Shown here: one piece after another, positions 25,488-34,650 of the stretch
How the letters are laid out: each line of letters opens with the position of its first letter
Numbering within the stretch: the stretch's first letter is position 1
NCBI RefSeq assembly: GCF_004365355.1
Contig: NZ_SODP01000004.1
Coordinates: 248,001 to 312,000, forward strand
DNA from: Kribbella pratensis
GTDB taxonomy: Bacteria > Actinomycetota > Actinomycetes > Propionibacteriales > Kribbellaceae
Length of the DNA: 64,000 nt
Direction of reading: 5' to 3'
Made by a program: the position numbers and the translations under genes
Notes under the pieces: generated by a model
Told to the model about the DNA's origin: nothing
What the model saw: the letters and a program-made list of their open reading frames with translations, nothing else
Database searches by the model: none

Positions 25488-27572
25488 ATGACCGTACGGC
25501 GGACGTCCTGCAACCTGTGTGAAGCGATCTGCGGTGTGCTGGTGACCGTCGAGAACGGCCACGTGACCGACATCCGGGGCGATGAGTCGGACCCGCTGTC
25601 CCACGGTCACATCTGCCCGAAGGCGGTCGCCCTTCGCGATCTCCAGGAGGACCCCGACCGACTGACCACACCGGTACGACGGACGTCCGACGGCTGGCAG
25701 GAGATCGGGTGGGACGCGGCGTACGAGCTCGTCGTCGACAAGCTCACCGGGATCCAGAGGGAGCACGGCCGGAACTCGATCGGCGTGTACCTCGGCAACC
25801 CGAACGTGCACAGTCTCGGTGCGCTCACGCACATGCCGACGATGGTCAGGCAGCTGCGGACCCGGAACAAGTTCAGCGCGACGTCGATCGATCAGCTGCC
25901 GCACATGCTCTCGTCGTACCTGCTGTACGGGCATCAGCTGATGGTTGCGGTGCCGGACATCGACCGGACGTCGTACCTGCTGATGCTCGGCGCGAATCCG
26001 CTGGCGTCGAACGGCAGCATGATGACGGCGCCCGGATTCGGGCGTCGGCTGAAGGACGTGCGGAAGCGCGGCGGCACGGTCGTCGTCATCGATCCGCGGC
26101 GCACCGAGACAGCGGCCGTCGCCGACGAGCATCACTTCGTCCGGCCGGGGACTGACGCCGCGTTCCTGCTCGCGTTGATCCATGAAGTGATCTCGCTGGG
26201 TGCTGCGCGGCCTGCGGAGTACGTCGACGGACTGGCGACGATCGAGACCGTGGTCGAAGCGTGGACGCCGGAGCGGGCCGCGGGGATCACGGGCATCCCG
26301 GCCGATGTGATCCGGCGGATCGCTCGTGAGTTCGCCCAGGCTGACCGGGCCGCTTGTTACGGGCGGGTCGGGGTGTCGACGCAGCAGTTCGGCGCGATCT
26401 GCCAGTGGGCGATCCAGGTGCTGAACATCATCACCGGGAACCTCGATCGCCCGGGCGGCACGATGTTCCCGCGGCCGGCGGTGAACGCGTTGCTCGGGCT
26501 GGGTCGCGGGCATGTCGGGGTCTGGAAGAGCCGGGTGCGTGGGCTGCCGGAGTTCGGCGGCGAGCTGCCGGTGTCGACGATGGCCGAGGAGATCCTGACG
26601 CCGGGCGACGGCCAGATCCGGGCCATGGTGACGGTGGCCGGCAACCCCGTGCTGTCGACGCCGAACGGCCGCAAGCTGGACGAGGCGCTCGGATCACTGG
26701 ACTTCATGGTCGCGATCGATCCGTACATCAACGAGACGACGCGGCACGCGGACGTGATCCTGCCGCCGGCGCCGCCGCTCGAGCGCGACCACTACGACCT
26801 GATCTTCCACCAACTCGCCGTACGCAACACCGCGCGCTGGAACGACGCAGTACTCCCCAAGCCCGCGGACGCCCGGCACGACTGGGAGATCTTCCGGGAT
26901 CTCGGATTGGCGTTGGTACGACGTACTGCGTGGAGCCGGCGACGCGTCGAGGTGACTGCTCGCCTGCGGGTCTCACCACGCCGGATCGTCGACGTCGGAT
27001 TGCGGATCGGGCCGTACCGATTGTCGGTAGCGAAGCTCCGGAAGTCACCGGGCGGGATCGATCTCGGACCGCTGCAGCCCGCCTTGCCGGCCGCGCTGCA
27101 TCACAAGTCGAAGCGGATCGATCTGGCGCAGCGGATGATCCTCGACGACCTGCCGCGACTGGATTCACTCAACGAACTGGACGGTCAGCTCCTCCTGATC
27201 GGTCGGCGCCACCTCCGCAACAACAACTCCTGGATGCACAACTCGGCGCGGCTGGTGAAAGGCAAGCCCCGGCACCAGCTGCTGATGAATCCCGGCGACC
27301 TGGCCGAGCGCGCACTCACCGACGGCCAGTTCGTCACGGTCACCTCCGCGGCCGGCTCGATCTCCGTGGAAGTTGCCTCCAGCAACGACATCATGCCCGG
27401 AGTGGTCAGCCTCCCGCACGGCTTCGGCCACAACCGGCCCGGCGCCCGCCTCACGATCGCGAACCAGGTGCCGGGCCAGAGCGTCAACGACGTGACCGAC
27501 GCCGGCTACACCGACGCCGTAGCCGGTACCGCCGCGGTGAACGGCGTACCGGTCACGGTGACAGCGTCCTAA
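25488..27572 (+). CDS. molybdopterin-dependent oxidoreductase, [4Fe-4S] type
   Basis: A 694-residue DMSO-reductase-family protein. The N-terminus has the four cysteines of a [4Fe-4S] site (C8, C11, C15 and C43 in CNLCEAIC...HICPK), then domains for the bis-molybdopterin cofactor (YLLMLGANPLASNGS, VVVIDPRRTETA, VTVAGNPVLSTPNG) and a C-terminal molybdopterin-binding barrel (about 570-690). There is no Tat signal, so it is cytoplasmic. It resembles the formate dehydrogenase alpha-like or anaerobic-dehydrogenase groups, but the substrate cannot be told. ATG 25488 is preferred; a GTG two codons earlier is possible. Its stop overlaps the stop of the convergent LacI gene by four bases. Confidence 0.88.
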   Translation: MTVRRTSCNLCEAICGVLVTVENGHVTDIRGDESDPLSHGHICPKAVALRDLQEDPDRLTTPVRRTSDGWQEIGWDAAYELVVDKLTGIQREHGRNSIGVYLGNPNVHSLGALTHMPTMVRQLRTRNKFSATSIDQLPHMLSSYLLYGHQLMVAVPDIDRTSYLLMLGANPLASNGSMMTAPGFGRRLKDVRKRGGTVVVIDPRRTETAAVADEHHFVRPGTDAAFLLALIHEVISLGAARPAEYVDGLATIETVVEAWTPERAAGITGIPADVIRRIAREFAQADRAACYGRVGVSTQQFGAICQWAIQVLNIITGNLDRPGGTMFPRPAVNALLGLGRGHVGVWKSRVRGLPEFGGELPVSTMAEEILTPGDGQIRAMVTVAGNPVLSTPNGRKLDEALGSLDFMVAIDPYINETTRHADVILPPAPPLERDHYDLIFHQLAVRNTARWNDAVLPKPADARHDWEIFRDLGLALVRRTAWSRRRVEVTARLRVSPRRIVDVGLRIGPYRLSVAKLRKSPGGIDLGPLQPALPAALHHKSKRIDLAQRMILDDLPRLDSLNELDGQLLLIGRRHLRNNNSWMHNSARLVKGKPRHQLLMNPGDLAERALTDGQFVTVTSAAGSISVEVASSNDIMPGVVSLPHGFGHNRPGARLTIANQVPGQSVNDVTDAGYTDAVAGTAAVNGVPVTVTAS

Positions 27573-28579
27573 CCCGGAGGCGCCGAACTGTCCCGGATGA
27601 TCAGCAACGGCGTCGAGTACAGGTGAGCCTGGGGCTGGGCGCCGGAGATCAGGGCCAGCAGACGCCGGGTCACTTCCGCGCCGTAGCCAACGATGTTGTG
27701 ACTGAGCGCCGTGAGCGTGGGATGGGTGATCCGGCACAGCGCCGAATCGTCCCACGCCACCAGCGTGAGGTCGTCGGGGACGCTGAGACCGAGGCCTTGG
27801 ATGACGGCCAGGCCGGCCACCGCCATCAGGTCGTTGTCGTAGATGATCGCGGTCGGGCGGGGCGAGCCGGTGACGATATCCCGCGTGGCGGCAGCGCCCT
27901 GAGCGGCCGAGTAGTCGGTGTGATGGATGCGGGTCTCGAGCGACAACCGGCGGGCGGCCAACTCGAACGCCTGGTCGCGGATCCAGACATCGCCGTACTC
28001 CGGCGGCCCGGCGATGCGCGCGATCACCCGATGCCCGAGCGACGCGACGTGATCCAGGGCCGCGTTCATCGCCGCCGTCCCGTCGGTCCAGACGCACGGC
28101 ATCCCGTCCGCGAGCGCCGGATCCCCGACCAGAACGGCCGGCAGACCGAGCTTGCGCAGTACCGGAAGACGGGGATCGGCGACGCGGAGATCGACGACCA
28201 TCACACCGTCGACCCGGCGCTCGGCGGCCCATTTCCGGTACGTCGCCAACTCCTCGTCGAGATCGGCCACGACCTGCAGGGCCAGCGCGTACGACTTCTC
28301 CGCGAGAACCGACTCGACGCCGCCGACGAAGCCCATGAAGTACGGCTCCTCGATCAGGGTCTGCGCCGACCTCGCGAGCACCAGCCCGAACGTTTCGCTG
28401 CGCGCGGCGGACAACTGGCGGGCGGCCCGGTTGGGCGCCCACTCCAGCTCCGCGGCGACCTGCAGCACCCGCGCACGGGTGGCCTCCGACACCCCGGGCC
28501 GGTTGTTCAGCGCGTACGAGACGGCGCCTTGGGAGACCCCACAGCGACGGGCGATCTCCTTGATGGTCACACGGGACAC
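27569..28579 (-). CDS. LacI-family sugar regulator
   Basis: A 336-residue LacI/GalR regulator. The N-terminal helix-turn-helix (VTIKEIARRCGVSQGAVSYALNN) with hinge helix (PNRAARQLSA) is followed by a periplasmic-binding-like effector domain (about 62-332). It is divergent from a sugar catabolic operon. Two copies of the palindrome AACCGGTT upstream of that operon and of the beta-mannosidase gene are its probable operators. The effector is likely a mannoside or a product of the pathway. GTG start at 28579. Confidence 0.9.
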   Translation of the reverse strand: MSRVTIKEIARRCGVSQGAVSYALNNRPGVSEATRARVLQVAAELEWAPNRAARQLSAARSETFGLVLARSAQTLIEEPYFMGFVGGVESVLAEKSYALALQVVADLDEELATYRKWAAERRVDGVMVVDLRVADPRLPVLRKLGLPAVLVGDPALADGMPCVWTDGTAAMNAALDHVASLGHRVIARIAGPPEYGDVWIRDQAFELAARRLSLETRIHHTDYSAAQGAAATRDIVTGSPRPTAIIYDNDLMAVAGLAVIQGLGLSVPDDLTLVAWDDSALCRITHPTLTALSHNIVGYGAEVTRRLLALISGAQPQAHLYSTPLLIIRDSSAPPG

Positions 28580-28864
28580 AACGGTTCACTCCTCACGGGC
28601 GGCCGGACCGCTGACGGTCGGTCCGGAATCCTCCAGTGTGCTCCCGACTTGAACACCGTGTCATCACTTGAGCACACAAAGTGACCGTTTGATCAATCTC
28701 GGGAATCTGAGAGACCTGCCAGGTGACCGCCCAGTCGTTGGGCGGAGGGTGGTGCCGCCGGGGCTCGGTGGGATACCGTTGCCGTCGTTACTTAACCGGT
28801 TCGGCTTATCAGTCGGCGCAAACCCCAGGGCAGCGGGTGACGCGCCGCCGACAAGGAGAAACCA
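28580..28864. promoter_or_regulatory. divergent control region of LacI gene and sugar operon
   Basis: The region holds a GTGTGCT/AGCACAC inverted repeat (28636-28642 and 28671-28677). Overlapping it is a direct repeat, ACTTGAACAC (28647) and ACTTGAGCAC (28666), spaced 19 bases. The LacI operator is at 28794. The ribosome site AAGGAG before 28865 is strong. The two repeat types suggest more than one regulator input. Confidence 0.55.
28790..28805. promoter_or_regulatory. LacI-type operator 1
   Basis: ACTTAACCGGTTCGGC contains the 8-base perfect palindrome AACCGGTT (28794-28801), 64 bases before the isomerase start. The same core recurs at 31353-31360. LacI-family sites usually have a central CG, as here. 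Confidence 0.7.
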
Positions 28865-29614
28865 ATGGTCGCAGTGGACCACCTGTCCCTCCAGTTGTAC
28901 ACGGTCCGGGGCAAGCTCGACGAGGACTTCGACGGCACCCTGGCGCGTATCGCGGAGATCGGCTACACGAAGGTCGAGCCCTTCGGTGTGACCGCCTACG
29001 CGGACCGTCTGGCCGACGCGCTGCCCAAGCACGGACTCTCGGCCCCCACCACGCACGCCGGCCTGCTGCGGGACGAGGCCGGCCCGATCTACGCCGCCGC
29101 CAAGCGCCTGGGCATCAGCACGGTGATCGACCCCCACACCGATCCCGCCCGCTGGCAGACCGCGGACGACATCAAGGTCATCGCGGACGGGCTGAACAAG
29201 GCCGCGATCGAGGCCGCCGACCACGGCATCACGGTCGGCTACCACAACCACCAGTTCGAGCTCGAGTCGAAGATCGGCGGCGTGCACGGGCTGGAGATCC
29301 TGGTCGACAACCTGTCCGACGACGTGATCCTCGAGGTCGACACGTACTGGGCGGCCGTCGGCGGCGCCGACGTACCGGCGCTGCTCGGCAAGTTCGGCGA
29401 CCGGGTCAAGGCGATCCACGTCAAGGACGGCGACGGCACGCTGAACAACAAGGCCCAGGTCGCGGTCGGCGACGGCGTCATCGCGGTCCGGGACATCCTG
29501 GCCGCCGCACCGAACGCGCTCCGCGTGGTCGAGCTGGACGACTTCACCGGCGAGATCATGGACGCGGTCCAGGGCAGCTACACGTTCCTGACCGGAGAAG
29601 GGGCACCTGCATGA
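28865..29614 (+). CDS. sugar phosphate isomerase/epimerase (TIM barrel)
   Basis: A 249-residue xylose-isomerase-like TIM barrel. Metal-ligand motifs are visible: GYHNHQFE (His/Glu), ILEVDTYWA (Asp), AIHVKDGDG (His/Asp) and VVELDD (Glu near the end). It likely interconverts keto sugars or inosose-like intermediates. ATG 28865 follows AAGGAG. The next gene, a Gfo/Idh/MocA dehydrogenase, overlaps its stop (ATGA), a very common pairing in sugar or cyclitol degradation. Confidence 0.88.
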   Translation: MVAVDHLSLQLYTVRGKLDEDFDGTLARIAEIGYTKVEPFGVTAYADRLADALPKHGLSAPTTHAGLLRDEAGPIYAAAKRLGISTVIDPHTDPARWQTADDIKVIADGLNKAAIEAADHGITVGYHNHQFELESKIGGVHGLEILVDNLSDDVILEVDTYWAAVGGADVPALLGKFGDRVKAIHVKDGDGTLNNKAQVAVGDGVIAVRDILAAAPNALRVVELDDFTGEIMDAVQGSYTFLTGEGAPA

Positions 29615-30708
29615 GCCCTGTCGGCGTAGGTGTGATCGGCGCCGGAGTCATCTCCGACGCCTACATCAAGAGCATGCAGAGCTTCCCGGACCTGAAGGTC
29701 GTCGCGATCGGCGACCTCCGGCCGGAGGCTGCCGCAGCGAAGGCCGAGGAGTACGGGATCGAGGCCCACGGCGGCCCCGAGGTCGTGCTGAACCACTCCG
29801 ACGTCGAGATCGTGGTCAACCTGACCATCCCGATCGCACACGTCGAGGTGGCCCTAGCAGCGGTTGCTGCAGGCAAGCATGTCTGGAGCGAGAAGCCGTT
29901 CTCGCTGGACCAGGACAGCGGGCTCAAGCTGCTGGCCACGGCACAGGACGCGGGCGTGCGGCTGGGCTGCGCACCCGACACCATCCTGGGCCCCGGACTG
30001 CAGGAGTCCCGTCGCATCATCGAGCGCGGCGACATCGGTACGCCGCTGACCGCGCTCACCCTGATGCAGTCACCCGGCCCGGAGTCCTGGCACCCGAACC
30101 CGGCGTTCCTGTTCCAGGAAGGTGCCGGCCCGCTGTGGGACATCGGCCCGTACTACCTGACCACGCTGGTGCAGCTGTTCGGTCCGGTCGCCGCGGTCGC
30201 GGGGATCGGGTCGAAGTCGAAGGAGAAGCGCACGATCGGCTCCGGTCCACTGGCGGGGACCGACTTCGACGTGACCGTGCCGACGCACGTCAGCGCGATC
30301 GCGAAGTTCGAGTCGGGTCAGTCGTCGCAAAGCATCTTCAGCTTCGACTCGCCGCTGTCGCGGGCCGGGTTCGTCGAGATCACCGGCTCGGACGCGACCC
30401 TCGCCGTACCGGACCCGAACGGGTTCGACGGTGAGATCAAGATCCGTCGCCGCGGCGCCGACGACTGGGAGACCGTCGCCGAGACCAAGGCGGTGGCTCA
30501 GCGCGGCACCGGTGTGCTGGAGATGGCACGGGCGATCCGGGCCGGCCGGCCGCACCGGGCGACCGGGGCGCTGGCGTTCCACATCGTCGACGTGATGGCC
30601 TCCATCACCGATTCGATCGACACCGGCGCGTTCGTCGACGTGAACAGCGCGGTCGAGGTCGCGCCGATCCTGCCGGACGACTGGGACGTGACCGCAGCAA
30701 CGCTATGA
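29611..30708 (+). CDS. Gfo/Idh/MocA family oxidoreductase
   Basis: A 365-residue NAD(P)-dependent dehydrogenase. The Rossmann motif is GVGVIGAGVISDAY (residues 5-18), EKP sits at the nucleotide-site loop (KHVWSEKPF), and the C-terminal beta-sheet domain contains GPLWDIGPYYLTTLVQLFG, which supplies the catalytic Asp/His-type residues in this family. The substrate is probably a sugar or polyol. Four-base overlaps on both sides show one transcript with the isomerase and the SGNH hydrolase. Confidence 0.9.
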   Translation: MSPVGVGVIGAGVISDAYIKSMQSFPDLKVVAIGDLRPEAAAAKAEEYGIEAHGGPEVVLNHSDVEIVVNLTIPIAHVEVALAAVAAGKHVWSEKPFSLDQDSGLKLLATAQDAGVRLGCAPDTILGPGLQESRRIIERGDIGTPLTALTLMQSPGPESWHPNPAFLFQEGAGPLWDIGPYYLTTLVQLFGPVAAVAGIGSKSKEKRTIGSGPLAGTDFDVTVPTHVSAIAKFESGQSSQSIFSFDSPLSRAGFVEITGSDATLAVPDPNGFDGEIKIRRRGADDWETVAETKAVAQRGTGVLEMARAIRAGRPHRATGALAFHIVDVMASITDSIDTGAFVDVNSAVEVAPILPDDWDVTAATL

Positions 30709-31313
30709 CGAGCATCTTCCTCGATCCCCGGCGGACCGTCGTGTTCGCCGGGGACTCGGTCACCGACTGCGGCCGCCGCACCGACCCCGACGGGCTGGGC
30801 GGCGGTTACGTCCGCACCCTGTACGACGATCTCGGCGAACGCCGGCCGAAGATCGTCAATGCCGGCATCAGTGGCAACCGGGCGGCCGATCTGGCCGACC
30901 GGTGGGCAGACGATGTGCTGGCCCACGATCCGTCGCTGGTGTCGATCCTGATCGGGATCAACGACACCTGGCGGCGGTACGACGAGAACGACCCGACGAC
31001 GGCGGAGTCCTTCGAGGCGTCGTACCGGGCGCTGCTCGACCCGCTGAACTGTCCGGTGGTCCTGATGGAACCGTTCCTGCTGCCGGTGAAGGACGGGCAG
31101 GACGCGTGGCGTGAGGACCTGGACCCGAAGCTCGAGGTGGTCCGGAAGCTGGCCGTCGAGTACGGCGCGATCCTGGTGCCGACCGACGTCGAACTGACGA
31201 AGCAGGCCGCGTCCGTCGGCCGCGAAATGCTCGCCGGGGACGGCGTGCACCCGAGCCCGGCCGGACACCGTGCCCTCGCCGACCTGTGGCGTCGGTACGT
31301 GCTGGACAACTGA
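30705..31313 (+). CDS. SGNH/GDSL hydrolase, probable carbohydrate esterase
   Basis: A 202-residue esterase with the SGNH blocks: GDSVTD (Ser18), NAGISGNRAADL, GINDTWR (block III Asn) and DGVHPS (Asp179, His182). There is no signal peptide. Third gene of the sugar operon. Deacetylation of an imported oligosaccharide, such as acetylated mannan, would fit the beta-mannosidase next door, but this is inference. Confidence 0.88.
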   Translation: MTSIFLDPRRTVVFAGDSVTDCGRRTDPDGLGGGYVRTLYDDLGERRPKIVNAGISGNRAADLADRWADDVLAHDPSLVSILIGINDTWRRYDENDPTTAESFEASYRALLDPLNCPVVLMEPFLLPVKDGQDAWREDLDPKLEVVRKLAVEYGAILVPTDVELTKQAASVGREMLAGDGVHPSPAGHRALADLWRRYVLDN

Positions 31314-31348
31314 CCTCCGCCGATCCGCCGACGTACCGGCGCGGCTTT

Positions 31349-31364
31349 ACTAAACCGGTTCACC
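31349..31364. promoter_or_regulatory. LacI-type operator 2
   Basis: TACTAAACCGGTTCAC (31349-31364) contains AACCGGTT (31353-31360), the same core as upstream of the isomerase gene, and lies 19 bases before the beta-mannosidase GTG start. A protein bound here would block both transcription and the ribosome site region. Confidence 0.7.
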
Positions 31365-31378
31365 CCTGGAGTCCGACT

Positions 31379-33817
31379 GTGACATCGCTGAAGACCTTTG
31401 ACCTCACCACCGACGGCGGCGCCGCCTGGACCGTCCGCGCCGTCGACGGTCCGGTGCCCGACGGCCTGATCGACCGCCCGGTGGCCGCGACCGTGCCGGG
31501 CGAGGTGCACACCGACCTGCTCGCGGCCGGCGAGATCCCGGACCCGTTCGACGGCGACAACGAGTCGAAGCTGCACTGGATCGGACGGACCCGATGGAGC
31601 TACCGGACGACGTTCAGCTGGGCTGCTGACGGCAACGACCGGCAGGAGTTGGTCGCCGAGGGGCTCGACACGGTAGCCACCGTCACGCTGAACGGTCAGG
31701 AGATCGGCCGGACCGCGAACCAGCACCGGTCGTACCGGTTCGACGTCACGAGCGTTCTGGTTGCCGGGGACAACGAGTTGGTAGTCGAGTTCGAGGGTCC
31801 GGTGGCGGCGGCCGAGGCCGAGCGGGCGAAGGTCGGCAGCTGGCCGCACACCAACCTGCACCCGTACAACGAGCTGCGGAAGATGGCCTCGAACTTCGGC
31901 TGGGACTGGGGACCGGACGTCGCGACCGCGGGGATCTGGCAGCCGATCCGGATCGAGTCCTGGTCGGGCGTACGGATCGACGCGGTCCGGCCGCTCGCGG
32001 GCGCGGACGGCGTACTGAACACCTTCGTCTCGCTGGCCTGGACCGACACCGCCTCCGAGTACGCGACCGTCACCGTCGAGGTCGGCGGGACGACGCAGAC
32101 CGCGAGTGTCAAGCCCGGGTGGGACACCGTCGTACTCACCAACACGGTCCCCGAGGTTGACCTCTGGTGGCCGCGCGGGCACGGCGAACAGCCGTTGTAC
32201 GACGTGGTGGTCACGCTGGCCGACGACAGCTGGACCGGGCGGGTCGGCTTCCGCGACATCACCGTGAACGTTGCCCCGGACAACGACGGTACGCCGTTCG
32301 TGCTGTCGGTGAACGGCAAGCCGATCTACGTGCGCGGCGCGAACTGGATCCCCGACGACGCATTCGTGACCCGATTGAATGCCGAGACGTACAGGACCAG
32401 CATCCAGGACGCCGTCGATGCCGGTATGAACCTGTTGCGCGTGTGGGGCGGCGGGATCTACGAGAGCGAAGACTTCTACGACGTCTGCGACGAGCTGGGA
32501 ATCCTTGTCTGGCAGGACTTCCTGTTCGCGTGCGCGGCGTACTCCGAGGAGGAGCCGCTGCGGAGCGAGGTCGAGGCCGAGGCACGGCAGGCGGTCACGC
32601 GCCTGAGCAAGCACGCCAGCCTCGCGGTGTGGAACGGCAACAACGAGAACATCTGGGGGTACGTCGAGTGGAGCTGGCGGGTCCCGCTGGCCGGACGGCC
32701 GTGGGGCGCCGGGTACTACCTCGACCTGCTGCCGAAGATCGTCGCGGAGCTCGACCCGCGGACGCCGTACTCCGCCGGTAGCCCGTACTCGTTCGACCAG
32801 TTCATCCACCCGAACGACGAGCGGCACGGGACCATGCACATCTGGGATGTGTGGAACCAGGTCGACTACACGACGTACCGCAAGTACAAGCCGCGGTTCG
32901 TGTCGGAGTTCGGCTTCCAGGGCCCGCCGGCCTGGTCGACGCTGACGTCGGTCGTCCACGACGCGCCGCTGGATCCGTACGGTTCGCAGATGCTGGTGCA
33001 CCAGAAGGCATTCGAGGGGAACCTCAAGCTGGAGCGCGGACTTGGTGAGCACCTGCCGGTCTGGAAGGACATCGACGACTGGCACTGGACCACGCAGCTG
33101 AACCAGGCGCGGGCTGTTGCCTATGGCATCGAACACTTCCGCTCGCTGTTCCCGTTGAACACCGGCGCGGTGGTCTGGCAACTGAACGACAACTGGCCGG
33201 TCGTCTCCTGGGCAGCCGTCGACGGACACGGGATCCGCAAGCCGTTGTGGTACGCGCTGAAGCGGGTGTACGCCGATCGCCTGCTGACCGTGCAGCCGCG
33301 GGAAACCGAGCTGGTCGTTGCCGCGCACAACGACACGGACAACGCCTGGACCACCGAGGTGACGGTGACCCGACGGTCGACCGCCCGCGACGGTGAGGTG
33401 CTGGCCCGTGAGACCTTCACTCTCGAGGTGCCGGCTCGGTCCGCGAGGATCAGCGAACTTCCGCAGTCTGTTGCGGTGACGTCGAACCCGACGAGCGAGT
33501 ACCTCGAGGTGCGAGGCGCCGACGGCAGCACGGCGCACTGGTACTTCGCCGAGGACACCACCCTGGAGTTGGTGGCCGACGCCTACTCGACCAGCATCAC
33601 GAAGACCGATGGCGGCTACGACGTGACCGTGACGGCCACGGCGCTGGCCAAGGATCTGGCCCTCTTCCCGGACCGGCTGGACCGGGCGGCGCGGGTCGAC
33701 TCCTGCTTGATCACGCTCTCAGCCGGCGAGACGCATACCTTCAAGGTCACGGGTGCGCTCGCCCCGTCCGAGGTCGGCGTACCCGTGCTGCGATCGGCCA
33801 ATGAGCTGCTGAACTGA
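31379..33817 (+). CDS. beta-mannosidase, glycoside hydrolase family 2
   Basis: An 812-residue cytoplasmic exo-glycosidase that releases beta-D-mannose from the non-reducing end of manno-oligosaccharides. GH2 architecture is visible: N-terminal jelly roll (WIGRTRWSYRTTFSW), immunoglobulin-like domain, TIM barrel with acid/base Glu423 (WNGNNEN) and nucleophile Glu510 (SEFGFQG), then C-terminal beta domains. NFGWDWGPDVATAGIW is characteristic of the beta-mannosidase branch. The GTG at 31379 follows GGAG. It is preceded by a LacI operator, so it is co-regulated with the upstream operon. Confidence 0.93.
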   Translation: MTSLKTFDLTTDGGAAWTVRAVDGPVPDGLIDRPVAATVPGEVHTDLLAAGEIPDPFDGDNESKLHWIGRTRWSYRTTFSWAADGNDRQELVAEGLDTVATVTLNGQEIGRTANQHRSYRFDVTSVLVAGDNELVVEFEGPVAAAEAERAKVGSWPHTNLHPYNELRKMASNFGWDWGPDVATAGIWQPIRIESWSGVRIDAVRPLAGADGVLNTFVSLAWTDTASEYATVTVEVGGTTQTASVKPGWDTVVLTNTVPEVDLWWPRGHGEQPLYDVVVTLADDSWTGRVGFRDITVNVAPDNDGTPFVLSVNGKPIYVRGANWIPDDAFVTRLNAETYRTSIQDAVDAGMNLLRVWGGGIYESEDFYDVCDELGILVWQDFLFACAAYSEEEPLRSEVEAEARQAVTRLSKHASLAVWNGNNENIWGYVEWSWRVPLAGRPWGAGYYLDLLPKIVAELDPRTPYSAGSPYSFDQFIHPNDERHGTMHIWDVWNQVDYTTYRKYKPRFVSEFGFQGPPAWSTLTSVVHDAPLDPYGSQMLVHQKAFEGNLKLERGLGEHLPVWKDIDDWHWTTQLNQARAVAYGIEHFRSLFPLNTGAVVWQLNDNWPVVSWAAVDGHGIRKPLWYALKRVYADRLLTVQPRETELVVAAHNDTDNAWTTEVTVTRRSTARDGEVLARETFTLEVPARSARISELPQSVAVTSNPTSEYLEVRGADGSTAHWYFAEDTTLELVADAYSTSITKTDGGYDVTVTATALAKDLALFPDRLDRAARVDSCLITLSAGETHTFKVTGALAPSEVGVPVLRSANELLN

Positions 33818-33839
33818 TTTACGTCGAGACCTTGACTAA

Positions 33840-33892
33840 AGGTGTGGCGGGACCGCTACTTGGGAGTGAAACCCCCTGGTCCCGCCCCACCT
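33840..33892. repeat. 15-bp inverted repeat before the 3D-domain gene
   Basis: AGGTGTGGCGGGACC (33840-33854) pairs with GGTCCCGCCCCACCT (33878-33892), 14 of 15 bases, with a 23-base loop. It ends just before the ribosome site (GGAGGT) of the next gene. It could terminate the beta-mannosidase transcript or form a 5-prime UTR hairpin that controls the next gene. Confidence 0.6.
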
Positions 33893-33908
33893 CGGAGGTC
33901 TTGCCGTC

Positions 33909-34646
33909 ATGCGCTCGTTTGCCATCGTCCTGCTGAGCCTCACTTCCCTGCTGGTGGCTCCGACCACCGCATCGGCCGCTTTACCGGCCTGTCAGCACTT
34001 CTACACCGGGCCGATCCCCGACCGGCCGGTCTCTGGCGGTCACGGCAACGGGACCACAGCACCGCCGTACGACGTCAGCAGCCGCTTGCCCGCGCCGAGT
34101 GGGATCAGCGGTGGTCTGGGGGCGGACGGGAAGGTGACGTTCACGTTCAACCGGGTAGCCGGCGCGAAGGCGTACCGCGCGTTCCGGAACGGCCAGGCGC
34201 TGCAATGGATCAGCGACTGGGGCCAGCCGACGCTGCAGGTCACGGACGCAAGCCCGTGCGCCGGTGCGCATTACCAGGTGTATGCGATGTCGGCCGAGGA
34301 CACTTCGGCGTCGTCGATCGGCCAGATCAGTACGTCGTACCGGCTCGACTCGTCCAACCACCTGGCGTCGTACCGGATGCCGGTCGGGACCACGCTGAAC
34401 TACCGGGTGTCGGCGTACAACGATGTCGCGCAGACTGCGCTCGGCTACAACGCCGGCACCGGGATCTGCGCGGTGGACGCCCGCATCATCCCGTGGGGCA
34501 CTCGCCTCTACGTCCCCGGCTACGGCCACTGCTACGCGGCCGACATCGGCAGCTGGATCAAGGACGACATCGTCGACGTCTGGTTCCCGCCCGGCCCGGA
34601 CGCTGACAACTGGGGGATCCAGCGGCTGACGCTGACCGTAGAGTGA
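33909..34646 (+). CDS. secreted protein with C-terminal 3D domain
   Basis: A 245-residue exported protein. The signal peptide cleaves after about ASA (residue 23). A fibronectin-like middle region (about 60-160) is followed by a 3D domain (GICAVDARIIPWGTRLYVPG...CYAADIG...DDIVDVWFP), the double-psi barrel with conserved Asp residues found in MltA- and RpfB-type wall enzymes. It probably acts on or binds peptidoglycan. The ribosome site GGAGGT is very good. Confidence 0.85.
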   Translation: MRSFAIVLLSLTSLLVAPTTASAALPACQHFYTGPIPDRPVSGGHGNGTTAPPYDVSSRLPAPSGISGGLGADGKVTFTFNRVAGAKAYRAFRNGQALQWISDWGQPTLQVTDASPCAGAHYQVYAMSAEDTSASSIGQISTSYRLDSSNHLASYRMPVGTTLNYRVSAYNDVAQTALGYNAGTGICAVDARIIPWGTRLYVPGYGHCYAADIGSWIKDDIVDVWFPPGPDADNWGIQRLTLTVE

Positions 34647-34650
34647 GTGG

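Noticed and set aside
30806..33538. 910-codon minus-strand frame opposite the beta-mannosidase gene
   Set aside because: Antisense to catalytic residues of a clear GH2 enzyme; the residue content is typical of an antisense shadow.
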